Shown here: one piece after another, positions 23,649 through 32,689 of the stretch
Numbering within the stretch: position 1 is the first letter of the stretch
Layout of the letters: every line of letters begins with the position of its first letter
DNA from: Psychroflexus planctonicus
GTDB lineage: Bacteria > Bacteroidota > Bacteroidia > Flavobacteriales > Flavobacteriaceae
DNA length: 64,000 nucleotides
NCBI RefSeq assembly: GCF_014640195.1
Contig: NZ_BMGM01000012.1
Location: forward strand, 1 to 64,000
Reading direction: 5' to 3'
Position numbers and translations under genes: made by a program
Notes under the pieces: model-generated
What the model saw: the letters and a program-made list of their open reading frames with translations, nothing else
Told to the model about the DNA's origin: nothing
The model's database searches: none

Positions 23649-25538
23649 TTATTTTTCTAAATTTATATTGATTTCTAAATCTACTTTTTTATTTAATATT
23701 TCTTCAATTTTATTTTTTACTTGATCTAATTCTTTATCACTAGGAGCTTGTTTGCCAACTATTTTTATAGCTAATTTTAACGGCTCTTTTTTAATTATTT
23801 CAACATTTTTTATAAGTAGTTGATCTACTTTGGTGTTGTTTATAGAATTTACAATTTTGTTTTCGTTTACAACTTGTATAAAACCATAACCCAAAGGAAC
23901 GCTGATGGCCAAGACTATAATTAGTGAAATTAGCAAGCCTTTTTTAGCAATTTTAAACGGACTAAATCCCATTAACAAAAAAGTAAAAGCGCCAGATAAA
24001 ACCATTCCGGTTAAGTTGGTAAGTAGGAGTAAAAATGCCCCAAAAAACACATCCCATTTACCCCAACCTATACCAATACCAGAAACGGCTAAAGGAGGTA
24101 CCAAAGCAACAGCAATTGCAACACCTGCAAGTGTTTTTGCGAGGTCTGTTTTTGCATGTGCATAAGCGCCTGCCATTCCAGAAACTACAGCAACTCCTAA
24201 GTCTAATAAATTGGGTTCTAGTCGAGAACTAATTTCAGAGTTAATAGCATAGAGTGGTGTAATTAGAGTTAAAACAATAGCAGCCATGTAGGAAAACAAC
24301 AATCCCCACCCAATTGTAGTTAAACTTTCTCTAATCAGACTTTTATCTTGTCTTAAAGTTCCCATAGATAAAGAAATTACAGGAGAAATTAATGGTGCTA
24401 AAATCATAGCTCCAATAATAATTGGATTAGAGTTTGCAAACAATCCAAAACTAGCAAGCACGGTAGAAAGAACCATTAAAATAATGTATGAAGATTTGGT
24501 TTTTGCATTTTCTCTTAAAACAGTAAACAAATCTTTGAACTCTGATGTAGACGCATGTTCAATAAAAGGTAATTTTTTAGACAACATTTCAATTACATCT
24601 TCACCTTTAGGTAGGTGAGCAATTTTGAACAAGCTTTGATTTCCTTTTTCTTCTTTTGTAAATAATAAGCTTTTGCTAGGCACTAATTTAAAAGTACCTT
24701 CAATTTTAATGTGGAACTCTTTCGATTTAATCATACTACCATCAATAGTGCAAGATTCTTCATCTTTATAATTTATTTTGATGCTGTCTGATTTAATATG
24801 ACCTAAAAATTGATAATGAGATGTTCCTGTTTTTTTCCTAAAATCGAAGAGCATTTTAAAATATGCAAAGATAATTTTAGTGAAGCTTCTCGGCCCAAAA
24901 ATTAAGCTATGAAAAAGACCATCATTTAAAAATGATTCTTCTAAAATTAATCTGGAAATAACAGAATTTTTAGCGTGTTGTGTAATTAAAATTCCAGCTA
25001 CAGCAGTTTCAAATGCGTCTTTATTGTCTGCTTTTATGGTTACAGAAGTAGGCCTAACTGAGTTTAATCGATTTGCAAAATTAATGAAACGCTTCAATTT
25101 GTAAATAGGATTGTTTCTGAAGTTTTTTCTTGTTATTTCAGTAATTACATCTCCAATTACTAAATAATTATTCACTAATTGATCATTACAGAACAGTAAG
25201 TCGGTTTCTACAATTTTTTCAACTTCAAGGAAATCATCTATTGCATTCGCTAAGTCCGTTTCAATTGCGTAACTATTTCTTATCTCTAAAGCTTCTGGAT
25301 GAGGTAAAAAACCGATGCAAAAGTTATTTTCATGAGCGATTAAAATTGATTTCTGAATTTGCTTATCGTTTAAATATAAAGCAACTCTGCTATCCTTCTC
25401 AATCTGTTCAAATATATTTTCTTGAAAAGCTTCAATTTTGTTGAATGATGATTCAATTTTTTCTTTTATGCTGTCTTCCAAACTTTCAAAAGCTTCAGTT
25501 TCATAAATTAAATATGTTTTTGTTGCTTTTTCAGTCAT
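23649..25538 (-). CDS. Lipid-kinase-like domain fused to DUF389 membrane domain
   Basis: 629 residues. Residues about 335-565 carry the DUF389/TIGR00341 membrane domain (NSNPIIIGAMILAPLISPV, VSGMAGAYAHAKTDLAKTLAG, ALVPPLAVSGIGIG) with around six helices. Residues about 50-295 resemble the diacylglycerol/sphingosine-kinase-like fold, most clearly the C-terminal sandwich (NDGLFHSLIFGPRSF ... IKINYKDEESCTIDGSM ... FKLVPS). The GGDGT nucleotide loop and the PxGTxND motif are absent (PHPEALEIRN instead), so kinase activity is unlikely. The last 65 residues are soluble. Probably a membrane protein with a degenerate lipid-binding sensor; function unknown. Confidence 0.75.
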   Translation of the reverse strand: MTEKATKTYLIYETEAFESLEDSIKEKIESSFNKIEAFQENIFEQIEKDSRVALYLNDKQIQKSILIAHENNFCIGFLPHPEALEIRNSYAIETDLANAIDDFLEVEKIVETDLLFCNDQLVNNYLVIGDVITEITRKNFRNNPIYKLKRFINFANRLNSVRPTSVTIKADNKDAFETAVAGILITQHAKNSVISRLILEESFLNDGLFHSLIFGPRSFTKIIFAYFKMLFDFRKKTGTSHYQFLGHIKSDSIKINYKDEESCTIDGSMIKSKEFHIKIEGTFKLVPSKSLLFTKEEKGNQSLFKIAHLPKGEDVIEMLSKKLPFIEHASTSEFKDLFTVLRENAKTKSSYIILMVLSTVLASFGLFANSNPIIIGAMILAPLISPVISLSMGTLRQDKSLIRESLTTIGWGLLFSYMAAIVLTLITPLYAINSEISSRLEPNLLDLGVAVVSGMAGAYAHAKTDLAKTLAGVAIAVALVPPLAVSGIGIGWGKWDVFFGAFLLLLTNLTGMVLSGAFTFLLMGFSPFKIAKKGLLISLIIVLAISVPLGYGFIQVVNENKIVNSINNTKVDQLLIKNVEIIKKEPLKLAIKIVGKQAPSDKELDQVKNKIEEILNKKVDLEININLEK

Positions 25539-25726
25539 AAATCATTCAGTTAAAAAATAAATATAGTGTATTTGAAGCTTAGTATTGCATTAAAAATTGA
25601 ATCGCAATATAAATTTAATGTCATTGAAAATCATATTTAAAGGTATTTAATATTTCTAAACCTTAGCAAAAATCTAAAAAATTAAAGCTATAAAATTCAA
25701 ATCTAGAATATCTTTAAAGATTAACC

Positions 25727-25759
25727 TTTGTTGGATTAAGTTTTGAGAAAGTAATTTTG
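25727..25759 (+). promoter_or_regulatory. Promoter for the secreted protein gene at 25833
   Basis: TTTG (25727-25730), 21-nt spacer, TAATTTTG (25752-25759): a full match to the Bacteroidota promoter pattern. The start site would be near 25766, leaving a leader of about 65 nt. It lies in the 294-bp spacer between divergent genes, which otherwise shows nothing. Confidence 0.5.
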
Positions 25760-25832
25760 ATGTAGAGTTTAATATATTTTTTGGCAAAAATTTCAATAGA
25801 TTAGTTAATTTAGTTTTTTAAAAAAATGGACT

Positions 25833-26558
25833 ATGAAACAAATTATATTCACCCTATTATTCTTTTTTTCTGTGTTTGCATCAAGTTCACAAACTCTAAA
25901 TGGAGCTTGGCAATTAATTGAAAAAGACCAAAAACCAGTTTTGCATGAAGTTATTAAATTATATAGTAATTCCTATTTTACCTATGCAGCTTACAAAAAA
26001 GATTCTGGCGAATTTTTAGAAGCAGGTGGCGGTAGATTTATGTATGAATTTTTTAATTACAGAGAACACTACGAAATAGATTCTACTAATCCTGAACGTT
26101 CCGGAACTACTACTAATTATAAAGCGGTTTTAGAAAACAATATTTTACGAATTACCAATTTAAAAACTGGAGTTGTTGAGCGATGGAAAAAAATAGATGA
26201 AGCTGATAATTTTGAAATGACAACCTGTTGGCGTATTCACGAAAAACAAGATGAAGGCGATGCAGATTGGCGAAGAATTGAATACGGACCAAGAAAAACC
26301 TTAAAAATGTTAACCAATAATCGCTATCAAGTATTAGCTTTAAATAGTGAAACTGGAAAATTTGTTGGTTCTAGTGGCGGTACTTGGTCTAATTCGGGCA
26401 GTACTTACACAGAAAATGTTCAATTTTTCTCAAAAGATCAAAGCAATGTTGGCAAATCTTTAGCATTTCAACGAAAATATGAAGACGGTCTATGGCACCA
26501 TACAGGTAGAGATACCAAAGGAAAAGTACTGATGGAAAAATGGCTTAGGTACAAATAG
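25833..26558 (+). CDS. Secreted protein with two lipocalin-like repeats
   Basis: 241 residues with a signal peptide (MKQIIFTLLFFFSVFASSSQ). Two similar halves follow, each starting with a W-containing strand (LNGAWQLIEKDQKP at 22-35 and TTCWRIHEKQDEGDADW at about 131-147) and continuing with the alternating strands of a lipocalin-like barrel: K(L/M)..N.Y....(Y/L), then SGEFL/TGKFVG.SGG. The second ends in GKVLMEKWLRYK. Related Bacteroidota proteins are annotated only as membrane or secreted. A small-molecule carrier or envelope-stress role is possible; function not known. Confidence 0.62.
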   Translation: MKQIIFTLLFFFSVFASSSQTLNGAWQLIEKDQKPVLHEVIKLYSNSYFTYAAYKKDSGEFLEAGGGRFMYEFFNYREHYEIDSTNPERSGTTTNYKAVLENNILRITNLKTGVVERWKKIDEADNFEMTTCWRIHEKQDEGDADWRRIEYGPRKTLKMLTNNRYQVLALNSETGKFVGSSGGTWSNSGSTYTENVQFFSKDQSNVGKSLAFQRKYEDGLWHHTGRDTKGKVLMEKWLRYK

Positions 26559-26647
26559 AAAATGTTTATAAATTGTTAAGTAATTTCAATGAAATTCATT
26601 TTAACGGTTCATATTAATTCTTATATTTCGCCTGTTTACCACAACCC

Positions 26648-28522
26648 ATGAAAGAAACCAAATACACAGAAGATAATATTAAGTCTTTAGACTGGAAAGC
26701 ACATATTCGTATGCGTCCAGGTATGTACATTGGTAAACTTGGCGACGGCTCTAGTGCAGACGATGGAATTTACATTTTATTGAAAGAAGTACTAGACAAT
26801 TCCATAGACGAATTTGTAATGGGTTCTGGTAAAACCATTGAAATATCATTGCAAAGCAACAAAATGATTGTTCGCGATTATGGTCGTGGAATTCCACTAG
26901 GAAAAGTGGTGGATGTTGTTTCTAAAATGAATACCGGTGGTAAGTACGACACCAAAGCTTTTAAAAAATCAGTTGGACTAAACGGAGTAGGTACAAAAGC
27001 AGTTAACGCTTTGTCTTCTTACTTTAGAGTAGAATCTACTAGAGATAATAAATCGGTTTCAGCTGAATTTGAAAAGGGTGAACTCGTTGAAACTGAACAA
27101 TTAGATGAAACTTCTAGAAGAAAAGGAACCAAAGTGACCTTTATTCCTGACGAGGAAATCTTCAAAAAATATACGTATCGAAACGAGTACATCACCAAAA
27201 TGCTTAAAAACTATGTCTACCTTAACCCAGGTCTGAGCATTATTTTTAACGGTGAAAAGTTTTATTCTGAAGAAGGTTTAAAAGATTTACTTGGCGATAG
27301 CATTCCTAAAGAAAGCAGATTATTCCCGATTATTCATTTAAAAGGCGAAGACATCGAAGTGGCTTTAACCTTTAGTAAAGCACAATACAGCGAAGAATAT
27401 CACAGTTTTGTTAACGGACAACACACCACGCAAGGCGGAACGCATTTAACAGCTTTTAAGGAAGCTATTGTAAAAACCGTTCGCGAATTTTACGGTAAAA
27501 ATCATGATCCAAGTGATGTTCGAAAATCCATAACTTCAGCCATTAGTATTAAAGTAATGGAACCCGTTTTTGAAAGCCAAACCAAAACCAAATTAGGATC
27601 TACCGATATGGGTGGAGATTTACCAACCGTGCGTACCTATATTTTAGACTTTGTAAAACGAAACTTAGATAATTATCTTCATAAACATCCTGAAACAGCA
27701 GAAAAGCTTCAACGTAAAATTCTGCAAGCAGAGAAAGAACGAAAGGAATTATCAGGAATTAGAAAACTGGCTAAAGATCGAGCCAAGAAAGCCAGCATTC
27801 ACAATAAAAAATTACGAGATTGTAGAATTCACTTAAGCGATGTAAACAAAGAAGGTTATTTAGATACTACTTTGTTTATTACCGAGGGAGATTCAGCTAG
27901 TGGAAGCATTACCAAATCTCGAAATGTAAATACGCAAGCTGTTTTTAGCTTAAAAGGAAAACCCTTAAATTCATTCGGATTAAGCAAAAAAATTGTATAC
28001 GAAAATGAAGAGTTCAATTTATTGCAAGCTGCTCTAAATATTGAAGATTCAATTGAAGATTTACGTTACAACAACATTGTTATTGCAACAGATGCAGATG
28101 TAGACGGAATGCACATTCGTTTACTTATCATTACCTTCTTTCTACAATTTTTCCCAGAATTAATTCGTGAAGGACATTTGTATATTTTGCAAACTCCTTT
28201 ATTTAGAGTGAGAAACAAAAAAGAAACCATTTATTGTTATTCTGAACAAGAACGCAGAGATGCCATAAAAAAATTAACTGGAAAACCAGAAATTACACGA
28301 TTTAAAGGTTTAGGTGAAATTTCTCCAGATGAGTTTAAAAACTTCATTGGAGATGATATTCGTTTAGATCCAGTAATGTTAGATAAAGACAAAACCATTA
28401 ATGAGTTATTGACTTTTTACATGGGAAAGAACACACCAGACCGACAAGAATTTATAATTGATAATCTGCGATTAGAAGTAGATTTAGTAGAAGAAATTGA
28501 AGATGAGATTAACCAACTATAG
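26648..28522 (+). CDS. parE: DNA topoisomerase IV subunit B (GyrB/ParE type)
   Basis: 624 residues. The ATPase half has the Bergerat fold motifs [10 protein letters not shown] (47-56), DYGRGIPLG (77-85) and [14 protein letters not shown]. The TOPRIM half has the catalytic Glu in [12 protein letters not shown] and the metal Asp pair in [10 protein letters not shown]. The C-terminus ends in the standard ParE/GyrB tail. It pairs with ParC encoded 460 bp downstream, which makes it the topo IV decatenase rather than gyrase. It is the first gene of a three-gene run with a small membrane gene in between. Confidence 0.93.
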   Translation: MKETKYTEDNIKSLDWKAHIRMRPGMYIGKLGDGSSADDGIYILLKEVLDNSIDEFVMGSGKTIEISLQSNKMIVRDYGRGIPLGKVVDVVSKMNTGGKYDTKAFKKSVGLNGVGTKAVNALSSYFRVESTRDNKSVSAEFEKGELVETEQLDETSRRKGTKVTFIPDEEIFKKYTYRNEYITKMLKNYVYLNPGLSIIFNGEKFYSEEGLKDLLGDSIPKESRLFPIIHLKGEDIEVALTFSKAQYSEEYHSFVNGQHTTQGGTHLTAFKEAIVKTVREFYGKNHDPSDVRKSITSAISIKVMEPVFESQTKTKLGSTDMGGDLPTVRTYILDFVKRNLDNYLHKHPETAEKLQRKILQAEKERKELSGIRKLAKDRAKKASIHNKKLRDCRIHLSDVNKEGYLDTTLFITEGDSASGSITKSRNVNTQAVFSLKGKPLNSFGLSKKIVYENEEFNLLQAALNIEDSIEDLRYNNIVIATDADVDGMHIRLLIITFFLQFFPELIREGHLYILQTPLFRVRNKKETIYCYSEQERRDAIKKLTGKPEITRFKGLGEISPDEFKNFIGDDIRLDPVMLDKDKTINELLTFYMGKNTPDRQEFIIDNLRLEVDLVEEIEDEINQL

Positions 28523-28973
28523 TAACATAAAAATTATACCAGCAATTTACTACTTTTCTGTAGTAATATTCTTCTTGATAATCTTTCTGAATTTTCAGTT
28601 AGATGGCACTTTGTTTCCATCTCTAAAATATTATTATTTAGTATTAATCGGTATTTTTGTCAGCTTAGTGTATGTTTATTTTGGTTGGAAGTATTTTGAA
28701 TATGATAGCGAAGGTGAAGTTGTTGTGTTTTTAAACCGAGGAGTAATTTTAAGTAACTTCTTCAATTACCGTGGGAATGCTATAGAAATTAGAAGATCAA
28801 GGATTGTGGGTTATAAGATTTATAACTTTTTAATATACAAAAGATTAGTTATTGAAATTAAATCTAAATCTAAAACTTATACTAGGCATTCCAATATCAC
28901 TTTTGTAAGTCCAAATAAAATAAATTACCTTAGACAATCGCTAGATAAGTTAATAGCAAAAAATAAGTCGTAA
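28503..28973 (+). CDS. Small membrane protein between parE and parC
   Basis: 156 residues from the ATG at 28503 (TTG at 28497 is an alternative). The start lies 20 bp inside parE and the stop 6 bp before parC, so it is part of that transcript. It has two hydrophobic helices (about residues 12-30 and 38-57), then a basic beta-rich domain ([17 protein letters not shown] ... [17 protein letters not shown]) resembling a bPH-type domain. I recognise no function. Its conserved-looking position inside a topoisomerase operon is the interesting part. Confidence 0.6.
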   Translation: MRLTNYSNIKIIPAIYYFSVVIFFLIIFLNFQLDGTLFPSLKYYYLVLIGIFVSLVYVYFGWKYFEYDSEGEVVVFLNRGVILSNFFNYRGNAIEIRRSRIVGYKIYNFLIYKRLVIEIKSKSKTYTRHSNITFVSPNKINYLRQSLDKLIAKNKS

Positions 28974-28979
28974 AACTGC

Positions 28980-31616
28980 ATGAGCGAACAAGATTTTCCT
29001 TCATCTGAAGAAGAACATTCTCAAGATTCACCAAACGAGTTAATTAAAATCTCTGGTATGTACCAGGACTGGTTTCTAGATTACGCATCTTACGTAATCA
29101 TGGAAAGAGCCGTGCCTGCTTTAGAAGATGGTTTTAAACCTGTACAAAGAAGGATTTTACATTCCATGAAAGATTTAGATGATGGACGTTACAATAAAGT
29201 AGCGAACATTGTTGGTCATACCATGCAATACCATCCGCACGGAGATGCAAGTATAGCCGATGCAATTGTGCAAATAGGTCAAAAAGATTTATTGATTGAT
29301 GCGCAAGGAAACTGGGGAAACATCCTTACCGGAGATCGCGCCGCAGCTTCCAGGTATATTGAAGCAAGACTTTCTAAATTTGCTTTGGATGTGGTTTTTA
29401 ATCCCAAAACTACTAAATGGCAAGTTTCGTACGATGGTAGAAAAGACGAACCCGTAAATTTACCAGTAAAGTTTCCGATGGTTTTGGCTCAAGGTGCCGA
29501 AGGAATTGCCGTAGGTTTAAGCACTCGAATTCTACCGCATAACTTTATTGAATTAATCGATGCGTCAATCAAGCATTTAAAAGGAAAACGCTTCACCATT
29601 TATCCAGATTTTCCAACTTCTGGAATTATGGATGTTTCAGAATATAACGATGGTTTGCGCGGTGGCAAAATTAGACTTCGTGCTAAAATTGAAATTCTTG
29701 ACAAAAAGACTTTAGTCATTAATGAAATTCCATACGGAACCAATACTACTTCCTTAATCGATTCCATTTTAAAAGCGAACGATAAAGGAAAAATAAAAAT
29801 TAAAAAGATTGAAGACAATACGTCTTCTGCGGTGGAGATTTTGGTGCATTTGCCCAATAATATTTCGCCAGATAAAACCATTGATGCGCTGTACGCATTT
29901 ACCAATTGCGAAGTTTCTATCTCTCCGTTAAGTTGTGTAATTTACGAAGACAAACCGCAGTTTTTAGGCGTTTCAGAATTGCTTAGAAAAAGTACAGACC
30001 ACACGGTTCATCTACTGAAACGAGAATTAGAAATCAAGTTAGATGAGCTTGAAGAACAATGGCATTTTGCTTCTTTAGAACGTATTTTTATTGAAAAAAG
30101 AATCTACCGTGATATCGAAGACCAAGAAACTTGGGAAGCGGTTATTGAAGCCATTGATGTAGGATTAAAACCACACATTAAACATTTAAAAAGAGCGGTT
30201 ACCCGAGATGATATTATCCGTTTAACCGAAATTAAAATCAAACGAATTTCAAAATTCGATTTAGATAAAGCTCAACAAAAAATTGAAGCGCTGGAAGATG
30301 AAATTGAAAAAGTAAAACATCATTTAGCTCATCTGGTTGAATATGCTATTGATCATTTCGAACGCCTTAAAAAAACCTATGGAGAAGGCAAGGAGCGCAA
30401 AACAGAAATCCAACCTTTTGAAGATATTGAAGCCACAAAAGTGGTAATTAGAAACAATAAACTTTATGTAAATAGAAAAGAAGGTTTTATTGGAACATCG
30501 CTTAAAAAAGAAGAATACGTAACCGATTGTTCAGATATAGACGATATTATTTGTTTTACGGAAGATGGAAGCATGATGGTTACAAAAGTTGACTCCAAAA
30601 CCTTCATTGGTAAAAACATCGTTTACGTTGGTATTTTTAAGAAAAAAGACAAGCGCACCATTTATAATTTAATTTACCGTGACGGCAAAAACGGCCAGAG
30701 CTTTATGAAACGCTTTGCGGTAACTTCCATTACAAGAAATCGGGCTTATTCTGTAGGTAAAGATAAACCAGGCACCAAAGTTTATTATTTTTCTGCCAAC
30801 CCCAATGGAGAAGCAGAAACAGTAACCGTTCACTTAAGACAGACAAAAGGCATTCGAAAAGTAAAATTTGATATTGATTTTGCTGATTTAGCCATAAAAG
30901 GAAGATCATCTAAAGGAAATCTAGTCACTAAATTCCCGATTAAAAAAGTAGAGCTAAAGGAAGAAGGCGTTTCTACCTTAAAACCAAGAAAAATCTGGTT
31001 CGATGATACAGTAAAACGCTTAAATGTAGATGAACGTGGCGAATTACTAGGCGCTTTTCGAGGCGAAGACCGTATTTTAATTATCACACAAAGTGGAATT
31101 GTAAAAACCATACGACCCGAATTAACCACTCACTTTGAAAAAGACATCATCGTAATGGAAAAATGGATTCCTAAAAAACCAATTTCTGCAGTGTATTATG
31201 AAGGTGAAAAAGAACGCTTTTATGTAAAACGCTTTTTTGTTGAAAATGAAGAACGAGAAGATCTCATTATTTCAGACCATAAGGATTCTTACTTAGAATT
31301 GGTTTCAACAGATTACATTCCCCAAATTGAAGTTGAATACACCAAACAGCGCGGCAAAGACCGTAAACCAAATGAAACTGTAAACTTGCAAGAATTTATT
31401 TCAGTAAAAGGAATAAAAGCCATGGGAAACCAATTATCTGCTGAAAAAGTAAATCAGATTGATTTGCTAGAACCCATTCCTTTTGAGCCTAAGGAAGACA
31501 CTCCTGCAAACGATATTGATGTAGTTGATGAAGAAGAAATTGAATCTTCAAAATCACATTCAGCTTCCAATACAAAATCGCAAGGGAGTTTGTTTGATGG
31601 AATTGATGAAGATTAA
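28980..31616 (+). CDS. parC: DNA topoisomerase IV subunit A (ParC)
   Basis: 878 residues. The breakage-rejoining core shows YASYVIMERAVPALEDGFKPVQRRIL and the catalytic Tyr126 in AASRYIEARL. The quinolone region reads HPHGDASIADA with Ala90 where E. coli GyrA has Ser83 and ParC Ser80. A coiled-coil region is near 425-460 and a six-bladed C-terminal domain follows; the tail is acidic. It lacks the GyrA box QRRGGKG, which supports ParC. Together with ParE it separates daughter chromosomes. Translation probably starts at 28980, 6 bp after the small membrane gene. Confidence 0.92.
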   Translation: MSEQDFPSSEEEHSQDSPNELIKISGMYQDWFLDYASYVIMERAVPALEDGFKPVQRRILHSMKDLDDGRYNKVANIVGHTMQYHPHGDASIADAIVQIGQKDLLIDAQGNWGNILTGDRAAASRYIEARLSKFALDVVFNPKTTKWQVSYDGRKDEPVNLPVKFPMVLAQGAEGIAVGLSTRILPHNFIELIDASIKHLKGKRFTIYPDFPTSGIMDVSEYNDGLRGGKIRLRAKIEILDKKTLVINEIPYGTNTTSLIDSILKANDKGKIKIKKIEDNTSSAVEILVHLPNNISPDKTIDALYAFTNCEVSISPLSCVIYEDKPQFLGVSELLRKSTDHTVHLLKRELEIKLDELEEQWHFASLERIFIEKRIYRDIEDQETWEAVIEAIDVGLKPHIKHLKRAVTRDDIIRLTEIKIKRISKFDLDKAQQKIEALEDEIEKVKHHLAHLVEYAIDHFERLKKTYGEGKERKTEIQPFEDIEATKVVIRNNKLYVNRKEGFIGTSLKKEEYVTDCSDIDDIICFTEDGSMMVTKVDSKTFIGKNIVYVGIFKKKDKRTIYNLIYRDGKNGQSFMKRFAVTSITRNRAYSVGKDKPGTKVYYFSANPNGEAETVTVHLRQTKGIRKVKFDIDFADLAIKGRSSKGNLVTKFPIKKVELKEEGVSTLKPRKIWFDDTVKRLNVDERGELLGAFRGEDRILIITQSGIVKTIRPELTTHFEKDIIVMEKWIPKKPISAVYYEGEKERFYVKRFFVENEEREDLIISDHKDSYLELVSTDYIPQIEVEYTKQRGKDRKPNETVNLQEFISVKGIKAMGNQLSAEKVNQIDLLEPIPFEPKEDTPANDIDVVDEEEIESSKSHSASNTKSQGSLFDGIDED

Positions 31617-31759
31617 TTTCCGTCATTCATGAATTTATAGGAATTGTTATTTTTGTTGAAGTAAAGGAATATCGATTTTCGTTTATTTTTTTGGATTAAT
31701 TACATGTTTGGTTTCTAGACTTTTATGAATTTTTCGTAAATTTATGCAAATTTTTTAAA

Positions 31760-32689
31760 GTGCATTATCCTTTAATTCATTTAGATTTTCCAGACCGAGA
31801 ATACAGCAAACTGATTGATGATGCTTTAAGATATGCGCTTCTTTCAGCTCCATTTACCGTAGACCGAATGGCTTTGCTTGGTAAAAAGGAAAAACATCAA
31901 GCTACCACTCAACGCATTTTTAATATTTTTAAAGGAAAACTAGCTGAATCATTATTCGAATATTTTTGTCATATCAATGCCTTACAAGCAGATTTTGATG
32001 TTTGTACAACTCCTTATTATCAAATTGATAAACGGGATTTTAGCTATGGAAACCTAGAATTTGACATCAAAAACAACTTTATATATCATGCGGGAGATTT
32101 CTTTTCAGATTATAAAAAACTACCTGCATTAATTCCAAATCGGTTTCCAAACGATCAATGGGATTCCAGATTAAAACCATTTATAAAGCAAGAAGTGGGA
32201 TATATTTTTTCATTTATGAAAGCAGCAGGTTTACATAACCAAAAACGCGGGAAGTATTTTGTTGAACTAAAATTGACAAAACAACAAACCGATTTCATTC
32301 ATAGTTATTTCATGAAATACCAAGGTTTGCCACAAAACGAAGCTGTTTTTAAAGCTGAAAAATACATACATGAAATATTGAAATCTGAAGAACTTTCAGA
32401 CCTGTATAAAATTCATTTTTATCCAAAGTTGGTTGTCGCTGGATCTGCAGATAAAATGCATTGGGATGTATTTAAAAACATAGGTCCATTTGAAACAGAT
32501 AATCATTTTCAAAATGATCCGTTTTCCAACTGGTATTCCAAAGTTGGCAATAGAAAAAGTATTTCATTTTTAAACGGCACCATCTGGGGAATAATTACCA
32601 ATAAAACACTTCCCGTTCAGTTTTTAAATCCCATTACCAAATTGTTTCCCAAGTTAAAAAGTCAACTAGTAGGAGGAAAGTGGCTTTAG
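31760..32689 (+). CDS. PD-(D/E)xK-like nuclease candidate, partner of the adjacent DNA methyltransferase
   Basis: 309 residues from a GTG at 31760 (the nearest upstream ATG, 31744, runs into a stop). Residues 59-63 GKLAE and 90-104 (D..RD ... LEFDIKNN) give the pattern Glu, Asp, then D102-x-K104, which fits a PD-(D/E)xK restriction-type fold. No other domain is recognised. The gene ends inside the last 4 bp of a convergent DNA methyltransferase gene, a classical arrangement for type II restriction-modification. The match to the nuclease motif is by eye only; a different kind of DNA-binding protein is possible. Confidence 0.5.
   Translation: MHYPLIHLDFPDREYSKLIDDALRYALLSAPFTVDRMALLGKKEKHQATTQRIFNIFKGKLAESLFEYFCHINALQADFDVCTTPYYQIDKRDFSYGNLEFDIKNNFIYHAGDFFSDYKKLPALIPNRFPNDQWDSRLKPFIKQEVGYIFSFMKAAGLHNQKRGKYFVELKLTKQQTDFIHSYFMKYQGLPQNEAVFKAEKYIHEILKSEELSDLYKIHFYPKLVVAGSADKMHWDVFKNIGPFETDNHFQNDPFSNWYSKVGNRKSISFLNGTIWGIITNKTLPVQFLNPITKLFPKLKSQLVGGKWL

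Noticed and set aside
25539-25832. Small RNA or riboswitch in the spacer before 25833
   Set aside because: Only a promoter pattern was seen; no conserved stem or aptamer core.
28980-31616. Subunit A of gyrase instead of topoisomerase IV
   Set aside because: No QRRGGKG GyrA box is visible, and the gene pairs with a 624-residue ParE next to it.
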